In this document: positions 1 to 5,575 of the stretch, in pieces
Layout of the letters: each line of letters begins with the position of its first letter
How positions within the stretch are numbered: position 1 is the first letter of the stretch
Source of the DNA: Ruminococcaceae bacterium UBA7147
GTDB taxonomy: Bacteria > Bacillota > Clostridia > Oscillospirales > Acutalibacteraceae
Length of the DNA: 6,533 nucleotides
Direction of reading: 5' to 3'
NCBI GenBank assembly: GCA_002491825.1
Contig: DKWR01000056.1
Span: 10,303-16,835, forward strand
Made by a program: the position numbers and the translations under genes
The notes under the pieces: generated by a model
Told to the model about the DNA's origin: nothing
Seen by the model: the letters and a program-made list of their open reading frames with translations, nothing else
The model's database searches: none

Positions 1-26
1 CCGAATTTTAAGTTGATATATAGGCA

Positions 27-61
27 ACGTTTCGGGACGTCAGGGATGCCGTCCCCTACGT
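27..61. repeat. GC-rich dyad, possible interspersed repeat
   Basis: A perfect 6-bp inverted repeat, GGGACG at 34-39 and CGTCCC at 50-55, encloses a 10-base loop. An outer ACGT/ACGT pair at 27-30 and 58-61 could extend it across a small internal loop. A competing shorter stem, GGGA (43-46) with TCCC (52-55), shares the right arm. It lies just past the stop codon of the GlgB-like gene but has no T-tract on either side, so it is not a standard intrinsic terminator. Its GC content stands out from the surrounding AT-rich DNA. It resembles the short palindromic intergenic repeats seen in many Clostridia, but one copy cannot prove a repeat family. Confidence 0.45.
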
Positions 62-101
62 CAACGTCGCAATATTACCAACGCTAAATTATTGTTTTGA
101 T

Positions 102-2015
102 TTATTCTTGAGTAACCGGCTCAAGCTCGCCCGTACATTTAAGATAAATAACTCCAAGCGGCGGCAGAGTAAGCGGAAGCCCCTGATTGCAGCCGTGAAT
201 CTTCATCATCTCCGGTATGATTTCACTTCCGTTTGAAACACCTGTTCCGCCGTACTCCTCGGCGTCTGATGTGAATACTTCGCTGTACAAGCCGTATTTC
301 GGCACACCGATATAATACTTATCGTGCTTTACAGGCTGGAAGTTGCAAACGGCTATAATCTCGTTGCCGTCGCTGTCGGTTCGCTTGAACGCAATTACGC
401 TGTTAGTGTAATCGTCGTGATGAATCCAGTCAAAGCCCTTCCAGATTGTGTCAAGCTCGTAAAACGGCTTATTTTCAAGATAGAACTTGTTCAAATCGCA
501 GAAGAAACGCTTTAGCGCCGAATGCTTTTCGAAAGAAAGCAAATCCCACTGAATGCCCGAATCAGCGTCCCATTCATCGAACTGACCGATTTCGGTACCC
601 ATAAACACAAGCTTTTTTCCGGGGTGAGCATACATATATGTAATGAACGCTCTGACTGCGGAAAATTTATCGTCATATTCACCGGGCATTTTATTTATTA
701 ACGAGCCTTTGCCGTGCGAAACCTCATCATGTGAAATCGGCAACAGAAAATGCTCAGAAAAAGCATAGAAAAAGCTGTAGGTAAGGTTATCGTGATTGAA
801 CGGTCTCCATAGCGGATTAAGCGACATATAGTGAAGCATATCGTTCATCCAGCCCATATTCCATTTGTAGTCAAAGCCGAGTCCGCCTTCTTCAACGGGA
901 TGAGTAAGTTTCGGCCAGGATGTATTCTCCTCGGCAAACATAAGCACGTCGGGGTGGAACATATGAACAGCCGTATTGAGGTGCTTTATGAAATTTATCG
1001 CCTCAAGATTTTCCTTGCCGCCGTATTGATTCGGAGTCCACTCGCCGTCTTTTTTGCCGTAGTCGAGATAAAGCATAGACGAAAGCGCACCCACACGCAT
1101 ACCGTCAATATGAAATTTTTCAATCCAGAACATTGCAGACGAAACAAGAAAGCTGATTACCTCGCTTTTTGAAAAATCAAACAGGCAGGTTCCCCACGCA
1201 GGACGTTCACCCTTGCAGGGGTCTTCGCTTTCATAAAGACAGGTACCGTCAAATTTTACAAGTCCGAACGGATCCTTCGGAAAATTAGAAGGAACCCAAT
1301 CGAGAATTACGCCGATATTTTCCTTATGAAGCGTATCGACAAAGTACATAAAATCATCGGGAGTACCGTAGCGTGAAGTCGGTGCAAAATAACCGGTTGT
1401 CTGGAAGCCCCAGCTGCCGTCAAACGGATACTCGGTTATCGGCATAAGCTGAACGTGAGTATAGTGCATCTCTTTAAGATACGGCACAAGCTCATCGGCA
1501 AGCTTTCGGTAATTAAAGAAATTGCCGTCCGGATACCTTTTCCACGAACCGGCGTGAATTTCGTAAATATTCATCGGCGACTTAATGCTGTCGCATTTTG
1601 AGCGGTAATCGAACCAGTTCTTGTCACCCCATACATATTCATCTATATTGTAGATAATCGACGCATTGTCGGGTCGGGTTTCGGTGTGAAAAGCAAACGG
1701 GTCTGATTTCATACATTTTTCAAACCAAGGTGTTTCAATGCAATACTTATATATATCATAGGGCTTAATTCCCTCAATAAACACTTCCCATGAGCCGTTT
1801 CCGATTTTGTACATATAATCGGAGGTCTTATTCCAGTTGTTGAAGCTTCCTACAACCGACACGCTCAAAGCATTAGGCGCCCATACTCTGAAAACAACGC
1901 CGTCTTTGCCGTCACGATTAACGAGGTGTGCGCCGAAAAAATCGTAGGCACGAACAGAATCGCCGGCACAAAATAACTCAAGCGCATTGCGGTCCTCGCT
2001 AAAGCTGTATTTCAT
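102..2015 (-). CDS. glgB: GlgB-family protein (1,4-alpha-glucan branching enzyme homologue), predicted catalytically inactive
   Basis: This 637-residue cytoplasmic protein has normal GlgB length for Firmicutes. It has an N-terminal CBM48-like domain (about residues 25-110, with GSFNNW at 56-61), a GH13 family 9 barrel (about 145-520) and a C-terminal beta domain. Branching enzymes cut an alpha-1,4 glucan and rejoin it through an alpha-1,6 bond in glycogen synthesis. Many family motifs are clear: GGLGFDYKWNMGW (377-389), SHDEVSHGKGSL (428-439) and PGKKLVFMGTEIGQ (465-478). Acid/base Glu362, Asp239, Arg307, His429 and Asp430 are kept. The nucleophile Asp (E. coli Asp405) is Gly309 in GMRVGA. 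The region I His (E. coli His340) is Asn244 in DWVPSNFP, and E. coli Tyr300 is Phe204 in SWGFQ. The usual EHPDW segment reads ERPAW (270-274). The frame is otherwise intact, which argues for a retained non-catalytic role such as glucan binding, or a divergent paralogue, rather than decay. AAGGAG lies 8 bases before the ATG. No other glycogen gene is adjacent. Confidence 0.95.
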   Translation of the reverse strand: MKYSFSEDRNALELFCAGDSVRAYDFFGAHLVNRDGKDGVVFRVWAPNALSVSVVGSFNNWNKTSDYMYKIGNGSWEVFIEGIKPYDIYKYCIETPWFEKCMKSDPFAFHTETRPDNASIIYNIDEYVWGDKNWFDYRSKCDSIKSPMNIYEIHAGSWKRYPDGNFFNYRKLADELVPYLKEMHYTHVQLMPITEYPFDGSWGFQTTGYFAPTSRYGTPDDFMYFVDTLHKENIGVILDWVPSNFPKDPFGLVKFDGTCLYESEDPCKGERPAWGTCLFDFSKSEVISFLVSSAMFWIEKFHIDGMRVGALSSMLYLDYGKKDGEWTPNQYGGKENLEAINFIKHLNTAVHMFHPDVLMFAEENTSWPKLTHPVEEGGLGFDYKWNMGWMNDMLHYMSLNPLWRPFNHDNLTYSFFYAFSEHFLLPISHDEVSHGKGSLINKMPGEYDDKFSAVRAFITYMYAHPGKKLVFMGTEIGQFDEWDADSGIQWDLLSFEKHSALKRFFCDLNKFYLENKPFYELDTIWKGFDWIHHDDYTNSVIAFKRTDSDGNEIIAVCNFQPVKHDKYYIGVPKYGLYSEVFTSDAEEYGGTGVSNGSEIIPEMMKIHGCNQGLPLTLPPLGVIYLKCTGELEPVTQE

Positions 2016-2023
2016 ACGTTCAA

Positions 2024-2029
2024 CTCCTT
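2024..2029 (-). promoter_or_regulatory. Ribosome binding site of the GlgB-like gene
   Basis: AAGGAG on the minus strand sits 8 bases upstream of the ATG at 2015. It supports this start and shows that the gene is equipped for translation despite its damaged active site. Confidence 0.85.
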
Positions 2030-2079
2030 AAAACACAATAATATCATTTCAAATTAACTATATTTTCATTCTTAATTAT

Positions 2080-2108
2080 ATAATACCAAAAATATATGTT
2101 GATTTCAA
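2080..2108 (-). promoter_or_regulatory. Promoter of the GlgB-like gene
   Basis: On the minus strand a TTGAAA -35 box (2108-2103) is followed after 17 bp by a TATTAT -10 box (2085-2080). A TG one base upstream of the -10 makes it an extended -10. Transcription would start near 2073, giving a leader of about 58 bases. This fits a vegetative sigma-A promoter and indicates the gene is transcribed independently of its upstream neighbour, which has its own terminator. Confidence 0.7.
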
Positions 2109-2237
2109 GCAAATTCAAAAATTTTTAAACTATTTTTTCGTGTATTTTTTATAAACAGTTACTAAATTTTACAATATACCAAAGTTATTTACACAATAAT
2201 CTAAAATATTTTATATTTTGTTAGAATTATTCTTATC
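2109..2237. other. AT-rich intergenic spacer without recognised content
   Basis: This stretch, between the CotH gene terminator and the GlgB-like promoter, is strongly AT-rich with A and T runs. I see no open frame, RNA gene, riboswitch-like conserved element or convincing second promoter in it on either strand. It may act as an AT-rich upstream element for the GlgB-like promoter, but nothing in the sequence proves that. Confidence 0.5.
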
Positions 2238-2274
2238 AAAAAAACAAGCGATGACATAATTGCCACCACTTGTT
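2238..2274 (-). terminator. Intrinsic terminator of the CotH-dockerin gene
   Basis: Read on the minus strand, the arm at 2273-2261 pairs over 13 positions with the arm at 2256-2244 around an AUUA loop. A run of seven U follows (2244-2238). Three of the pairs are G-U wobbles, which become A-C mismatches on the plus strand, so the hairpin is good only for minus-strand RNA. It lies about 20 bases after the TAA of the CotH-dockerin gene. It should insulate the GlgB-like gene downstream. Confidence 0.88.
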
Positions 2275-2295
2275 GTGAGATACTTTTATATGCTG

Positions 2296-4269
2296 TTATT
2301 TTACTATATTCTTCTGAATTTCTGTTGCGTCAAGCACATTTATTACGCCGTCTCCGTTCACGTCACCACAGCTTAACTTTGAGGGAGTAAAGTATATATT
2401 GCCAACTGCATACTTCTGAATGTCTGTTGCATCGGTAATTGACAGCTTGCCGTCTTTGTTTACATCACCGAGGAGTTTTTCTGACGGAGTGTAATCGTCA
2501 GCCATTTCGCTTGACAGCCATGCCGCACGGCTTGTCAGCCAGTCAACGCAGTAATTGTACATCCCGGTAAAATCCTGTGTATAGGCTGTTGCCTTCGAAT
2601 CAACGGTATATGTTTTTGTCGATACGTCATAATGAGCCTTGGTAAGGCTTGAATGGTCTGCAATCCACGAGCCTGTATCAAGCAGCCAGCCGCTTTGGTA
2701 ATTCATCTCTGCGCTGTCTTTTAAAAGTGCATAATAATCATACGCCCTATACATTTCTGTTGCACTGCTTGCTTTCGGGGTACTGCTGTCGGATGCAAAA
2801 TCGTTGATAACGGGAACGAAATCCTCAAACCATACCGATACGGACTTTTGATAAACCTTGTCGTTGCGTGAAATAAGATTCATCACGTTATTTATATACT
2901 TTGATTTAGTGCTTTTTCCCTTGAATTTGCACCACCAACCCGAATACTCTTCATAGTCGCTTACGCCAATATTATTAAGTTCTTCATTAACGCCGACTGC
3001 GTTACCGAGGGAATTATCGTAATCCCAGACAGGAGAACCGTAGAATTTGTACTTGCCGCTTGAATCCTGCTTGTAAACAAAGAACAGACTCGACACACCC
3101 GAATCCCAGTTCTTGCCGAGCTCGTTTATAAGATAAATCTTTGCAAGTGACTCAACATCGGCATAGTCTGTCGGGTCGGAAGTTTTACTCTTTACAGAAT
3201 TATAGAAAGCGTCAAACTTTTCTTTTACATATGCTTTGACTTCTTCATAACCCGTATCGCCCTCTTCAAGCTCGGGAGCTTTAATTGTAATTTTGTTTCC
3301 GCTTGCAGACTCAAAATAATAATCCTCGCCGTCCTTTGCTCCTGCGTCAACCTCACAGATAAACGGAAAATCGCTGTTTACCGTTCCGTCATCATTGAGA
3401 TAAGCGGTATCGTCAACATCGCTGACAAGATAAGATTTGCCTGCTTCAACCTTTTCGGTCATCTGATAAGAGCCCCAATAAAAGCCGTTTACATAGAAAT
3501 CAACATATCTTGAATCGGACGCATAAGGCATTCCGACTGCGTCTGCAAGGTCGTAGAGAAATCTGTTTCTTGAAAGTGAATCATCCTGATAATTTGCAAG
3601 GATAGAATACTTTTTGCTCTTTTTCATTCCTGCAATTGAAACAGCGTCGCTGTATGTAATATTATAAGCTTTTTTAGCCTTGGCCCATGTTGTATTGCCT
3701 CTGCCCTTGATTTTCTTGATTGCAGTATTGTCAACGTTGCCGTTTGCATCTACAATTGCACCTGTTGCCTTTGCACTTCTGCTTTTATCAACGTTTAGAT
3801 ACTGCATAAGCTCTGTGCCGTTTCCGTCGGCATTGCTGTTGTTGATATAAATTGCCGCCTCGGCATTGGATTTCATAAACTTAAGCGTATATGTTTTGTT
3901 CGCTGTCTTGACCGAACAGGACGTATTTACATCATAGCCAACGGTTTTTATCTCACCCGAAGCAATATCAACTCCGTTTACAATAACAGAGGATTTGTAA
4001 GCATTGTAAATATCTACCTTTGTGCTGTCTGCCGAGGTAGGAAGAAAGAAATACTTAACGTTTGAATTAACTTCCATAAAATCTTCATCGTGCTCACTCT
4101 GCCAAGCCTGCCACGCTTCGCTGTCGGTTGAGCCAGTTACCGCGTGTGCATAAAGCGCCTCATATGTTTCAAAAGAAACAGGCGTATTCTGAGCCGCACT
4201 TACGGAACAAACAGACAATGCGCCAAGTGCAAGAATCAGCGCAAGTATGATTGATGTTACTTTTTTCAA
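2296..4269 (-). CDS. Secreted CotH-kinase-like protein with C-terminal dockerin
   Basis: Numbered from the TTG start, this is a 657-residue exported protein. Residues 1-26 are a signal peptide (KK, a hydrophobic core, then SVSAA). An unrecognised beta-rich segment follows (about 30-150), then a CotH domain (about 175-480). Recognisable CotH motifs are GRGNTTW (189-195), SILANYQDDSLSRN (222-235), SYQMTEKVE (267-275) and SPVWDYDNS (412-420), the last carrying the conserved Asp pair of the family. Characterised CotH proteins are atypical protein kinases acting outside or on the surface of the cell, and similar dockerin-bearing CotH proteins occur in Ruminococcus. The C-terminus is a dockerin with two calcium loops, D602 to D613 (DVNKDGKLSITD) and D636 to D647 (DVNGDGVINVLD). 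Loop positions 10-11 are IT and VL, so the two halves are not symmetric. It would dock onto a cohesin, and a cohesin-like lipoprotein is divergently encoded next door. The substrate is unknown. The ATG at 4275 or 4305 is an alternative start. Confidence 0.93.
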   Translation of the reverse strand: MKKVTSIILALILALGALSVCSVSAAQNTPVSFETYEALYAHAVTGSTDSEAWQAWQSEHDEDFMEVNSNVKYFFLPTSADSTKVDIYNAYKSSVIVNGVDIASGEIKTVGYDVNTSCSVKTANKTYTLKFMKSNAEAAIYINNSNADGNGTELMQYLNVDKSRSAKATGAIVDANGNVDNTAIKKIKGRGNTTWAKAKKAYNITYSDAVSIAGMKKSKKYSILANYQDDSLSRNRFLYDLADAVGMPYASDSRYVDFYVNGFYWGSYQMTEKVEAGKSYLVSDVDDTAYLNDDGTVNSDFPFICEVDAGAKDGEDYYFESASGNKITIKAPELEEGDTGYEEVKAYVKEKFDAFYNSVKSKTSDPTDYADVESLAKIYLINELGKNWDSGVSSLFFVYKQDSSGKYKFYGSPVWDYDNSLGNAVGVNEELNNIGVSDYEEYSGWWCKFKGKSTKSKYINNVMNLISRNDKVYQKSVSVWFEDFVPVINDFASDSSTPKASSATEMYRAYDYYALLKDSAEMNYQSGWLLDTGSWIADHSSLTKAHYDVSTKTYTVDSKATAYTQDFTGMYNYCVDWLTSRAAWLSSEMADDYTPSEKLLGDVNKDGKLSITDATDIQKYAVGNIYFTPSKLSCGDVNGDGVINVLDATEIQKNIVK

Positions 4270-4277
4270 TTTCATCA

Positions 4278-4282
4278 CTCCT
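4278..4282 (-). promoter_or_regulatory. Ribosome binding site that selects a TTG start
   Basis: AGGAG on the minus strand lies 8 bases before TTG (4269-4267), the ideal distance, but only 2 bases before the in-frame ATG (4275-4273). The farther ATG at 4305 lies upstream of the AGGAG and would put it inside the coding region. The TTG start also gives a standard signal peptide beginning with two lysines. I therefore prefer TTG; the difference from the nearer ATG is two residues. Confidence 0.7.
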
Positions 4283-4319
4283 AAAACAACTATTATTTTT
4301 AGCAAATTATTGCAATTTT

Positions 4320-4348
4320 ATTGTATCATTCACAAGATTTAAATTCAA
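4320..4348 (-). promoter_or_regulatory. Promoter of the CotH-dockerin gene
   Basis: Minus-strand TTGAAT (4348-4343) and TACAAT (4325-4320) are separated by 17 bp, with TG one base upstream of the -10 box (extended -10). The predicted start near 4313 gives a leader of about 44 bases. It diverges from the promoter of the cohesin-like gene, with the 11-bp repeats at 4388-4415 between them. Confidence 0.7.
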
Positions 4349-4387
4349 GTACATTTTTTATTATTTAACCTCACTATTTTAATGTTT

Positions 4388-4415
4388 AGTGAAATTATTG
4401 TGAAACTTATGTGAA
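4388..4415. promoter_or_regulatory. Three hexamers at 11-bp spacing, candidate regulator site
   Basis: On the plus strand GTGAAA occurs at 4389, 4400 and 4411, exactly 11 bp apart. On the minus strand this reads TTCACA-N5-TTCACA-N5-TTCACT. Direct hexamers phased on one helical turn are typical of sites for OmpR/PhoB-type response regulators. Firmicute Pho boxes are TTHACA-like repeats with the same spacing. The block ends 5 bp before the weak -35 position of the cohesin-like gene and about 40 bp upstream of the CotH gene promoter, so it could control both. The regulator is not encoded here. Confidence 0.45.
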
Positions 4416-4420
4416 ACCGC

Positions 4421-4449
4421 TTTATTTTTATATTCAGCTTTGCTATAAT
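4421..4449 (+). promoter_or_regulatory. Promoter of the cohesin-like lipoprotein gene
   Basis: A perfect extended -10, TG-C-TATAAT, lies at 4441-4449. The -35 position (TTTATT at 4421-4426 with a 17-bp spacer) is poor, which suits a promoter that relies on the extended -10 or on an activator bound to the adjacent repeats. Transcription near 4456 leaves a leader of about 44 bases. AAAGGAG at 4486-4492 is 7 bases before the ATG. Confidence 0.72.
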
Positions 4450-4499
4450 TATTTTGAAATCCAATCGGACTTATATTCAAAGTATAAAGGAGTGGCAAA

Positions 4500-5393
4500 A
4501 TGCACAACGGAAAGGCAAAAAAATCAAAGCAAATTTTGACAATTGCTCTGGCTTCGTTAATTGTACTTTCGGCAACTTCTGCGGCTGTAATGTCGGGCTG
4601 TGGTGAAAATTCTGAATCAACTAACGAAACAAAAACTGTGACAGAAACCGAACTTGTTACGGTAGTGGTGGACGAAACGTATGCTACCGACGCAAAAGGA
4701 AACACTGTTTCGGCAGAAAGCAAAGGTTCAGATACTTCATCCAACGGAAACAGCAACAGTCAGAATAACGAAAGTTCTTCATCTCAAAAGACGAATAATT
4801 CGGGTTCTTCAGCCGGCTCTTCGGCAGGCGGCAATAATTCAAACAATTCATCTTCTTCAAAAAGCAACAGCAGTAACAACAATAACAACAATTACAATTA
4901 CAATAACAGCAACAGTTCAGGCAACAACAGCAGTTCAAGCAACAAAACAAATAAGCCGAGTTCAAACACACACAAGCCTGTAACTGATTCAAATGTCTGC
5001 ACTCTTGACGGAAACAAATTTGCTGTCGGTGACACTGTAACCTGTGTATACAAGCTCACCTCCCCCGAAAAGCTTGAAAACTATCAGGCTGAAATTTCTT
5101 ATGATACAAAATATCTCTCTGTAAAATCCGCTTATCTTGACGGTTCTGCCGATTCGGGCGGACTGCTCAACTACAACCTGAACGGAAAAATCAAGTTCAA
5201 CGGCTCGAACATTTCCAAAGGATATAATTACACAAAGGAAGATAATTTTGTTGTTGTCAATTACGAAATAAAGGCTACGGGTTCAACTACTCCTTCGTTC
5301 AACTGGATTGTTGCAACGGGGGTTTCCGGAAAAGCTTATGTAAAGGATAACAAAGCAACAGGCGGACTTAAAATTACAAAAGAATATATGTAA
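4500..5393 (+). CDS. Predicted lipoprotein with Asn/Ser linker and one cohesin-like domain
   Basis: This is a 297-residue surface protein. The N-terminus has a basic stretch (KAKKSK), a hydrophobic core (about 11-31) and MSGC, with Cys34 as the likely lipidated residue; Met at -3 makes the lipobox slightly atypical. Residues 40-70 are acidic and Thr-rich. Residues 72-160 are a low-complexity Ser/Asn/Gly linker with a run of six Asn. Residues 166-294 look like a single cohesin: GDTVTCVYKL at 177-186, then YQAEISYDTKYLSVKSA at 195-211, matching the family pattern of GD-T-V, then L-YD--L-V, and a late F-V-YEIKATG strand (250-261). Cohesins bind dockerins, so this would be a lipid-anchored receptor for dockerin proteins, comparable in role to the sortase-anchored single-cohesin ScaE of Ruminococcus flavefaciens but with a different anchor. 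The divergent neighbour carries a dockerin. Cys167 and Cys182 could form a disulfide. The cohesin call rests on pattern recognition; a related beta-sandwich domain is the alternative. Confidence 0.85.
   Translation: MHNGKAKKSKQILTIALASLIVLSATSAAVMSGCGENSESTNETKTVTETELVTVVVDETYATDAKGNTVSAESKGSDTSSNGNSNSQNNESSSSQKTNNSGSSAGSSAGGNNSNNSSSSKSNSSNNNNNNYNYNNSNSSGNNSSSSNKTNKPSSNTHKPVTDSNVCTLDGNKFAVGDTVTCVYKLTSPEKLENYQAEISYDTKYLSVKSAYLDGSADSGGLLNYNLNGKIKFNGSNISKGYNYTKEDNFVVVNYEIKATGSTTPSFNWIVATGVSGKAYVKDNKATGGLKITKEYM
4713..4979 (+). repeat. Low-complexity AAC/AGC-rich linker-coding DNA
   Basis: This DNA codes for linker residues 72-160 and is made largely of AAC, AAT, AGC and TCA-type codons. The densest part (about 4860-4945) is an impure trinucleotide run encoding Asn and Ser with a few Tyr. 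It is internal to the lipoprotein gene and in frame. Such DNA can gain or lose triplets without shifting the frame. It also creates spurious Cys-rich and Thr/Ala-rich open frames on both strands. Confidence 0.75.
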
Positions 5394-5413
5394 TTTCCGA
5401 AAGTTTCATTTTT

Positions 5414-5451
5414 CAGCCGTTTTTCAGAAATGGAAAGCGGCTGTATTTTTT
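5414..5451 (+). terminator. Intrinsic terminator of the cohesin-like gene
   Basis: The 12-base arms at 5414-5425 and 5432-5443 pair fully (CAGCCG with CGGCTG at the base, then U-rich with A/G-rich, including two G-U pairs) around a 6-base loop. TA and six T follow (5446-5451). It lies 20 bases after the TAA and separates this gene from the kinase gene. Confidence 0.92.
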
Positions 5452-5459
5452 CGCCCTAA

Positions 5460-5531
5460 AAAACTGTACCTATTATTTTTGTTAAAACTGTCTATTTTTT
5501 AATATACAGTTTTATGCTAAAATTCAACTGT
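5460..5531. promoter_or_regulatory. Repeated AAAACTGT motifs, candidate operator of the B6 kinase gene
   Basis: AAAACTGT occurs directly at 5460-5467 and 5484-5491 (24-bp spacing) and inverted as ACAGTTTT at 5506-5513. AACTGT follows at 5526-5531 and ACAGTT at 5570-5575, next to the start codon. The second and third copies form a perfect 8-bp inverted repeat with a 14-bp spacer that covers the -35 region. This arrangement suggests a regulator site. B6 genes in Firmicutes are often controlled by the MocR-type regulator PdxR, but I cannot match the motif to a known site. Confidence 0.45.
5515..5523 (+). promoter_or_regulatory. Extended -10 promoter of the B6 kinase gene
   Basis: TG-C-TAAAAT forms an extended -10 element. 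No good -35 is present at 16-18 bp upstream; that position is T-rich and lies inside the inverted AAAACTGT repeat. Transcription would start near 5530, leaving a leader of about 46 bases. Confidence 0.6.
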
Positions 5532-5560
5532 ATTCAAAAAATCTCAAAACATTTCAGATA

Positions 5561-5569
5561 AAAAGGAGG
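5561..5569 (+). promoter_or_regulatory. Strong ribosome binding site of the B6 kinase gene
   Basis: AAAAGGAGG lies 6 bases before the ATG at 5576. It is close to the full anti-Shine-Dalgarno complement and fixes this start. Confidence 0.85.
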
Positions 5570-5575
5570 ACAGTT

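Noticed and set aside
27..61. Intrinsic terminator for the GlgB-like gene
   Set aside because: The hairpin is followed on the minus strand by GAAACGTTGCC with no U-tract, so it does not meet the standard terminator pattern.
1089..1091. The Asp-to-Gly change as a simple sequencing error
   Set aside because: One base (GAT to GGT) would explain this codon alone, but Asn244, Phe204 and the ERPAW change are independent departures in the same active site, so an error does not explain the pattern.
831..1172. 113-residue plus-strand open frame inside the GlgB-like gene
   Set aside because: It lies wholly antisense to a clear GlgB coding frame and shows no recognisable motifs or start signals.
4173..4269. 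CotH protein as a lipoprotein
   Set aside because: The Cys in LSVCSVSA is preceded by Val at -1, which is not a lipobox, and an ordinary signal peptidase site (VSAA) follows.
4379..4756. 125-residue minus-strand open frame overlapping the start of the lipoprotein gene
   Set aside because: It runs antisense to the signal peptide and covers the predicted promoters and 11-bp repeats. No ribosome site or family resemblance was seen.
4684..4992. Cys-rich 102-residue open frame on the minus strand
   Set aside because: It is the reverse of the AAC/AGC-rich linker codons of the lipoprotein gene, which reads as runs of Cys, Asn and Tyr. It has no convincing ribosome site and is explained by low-complexity DNA.
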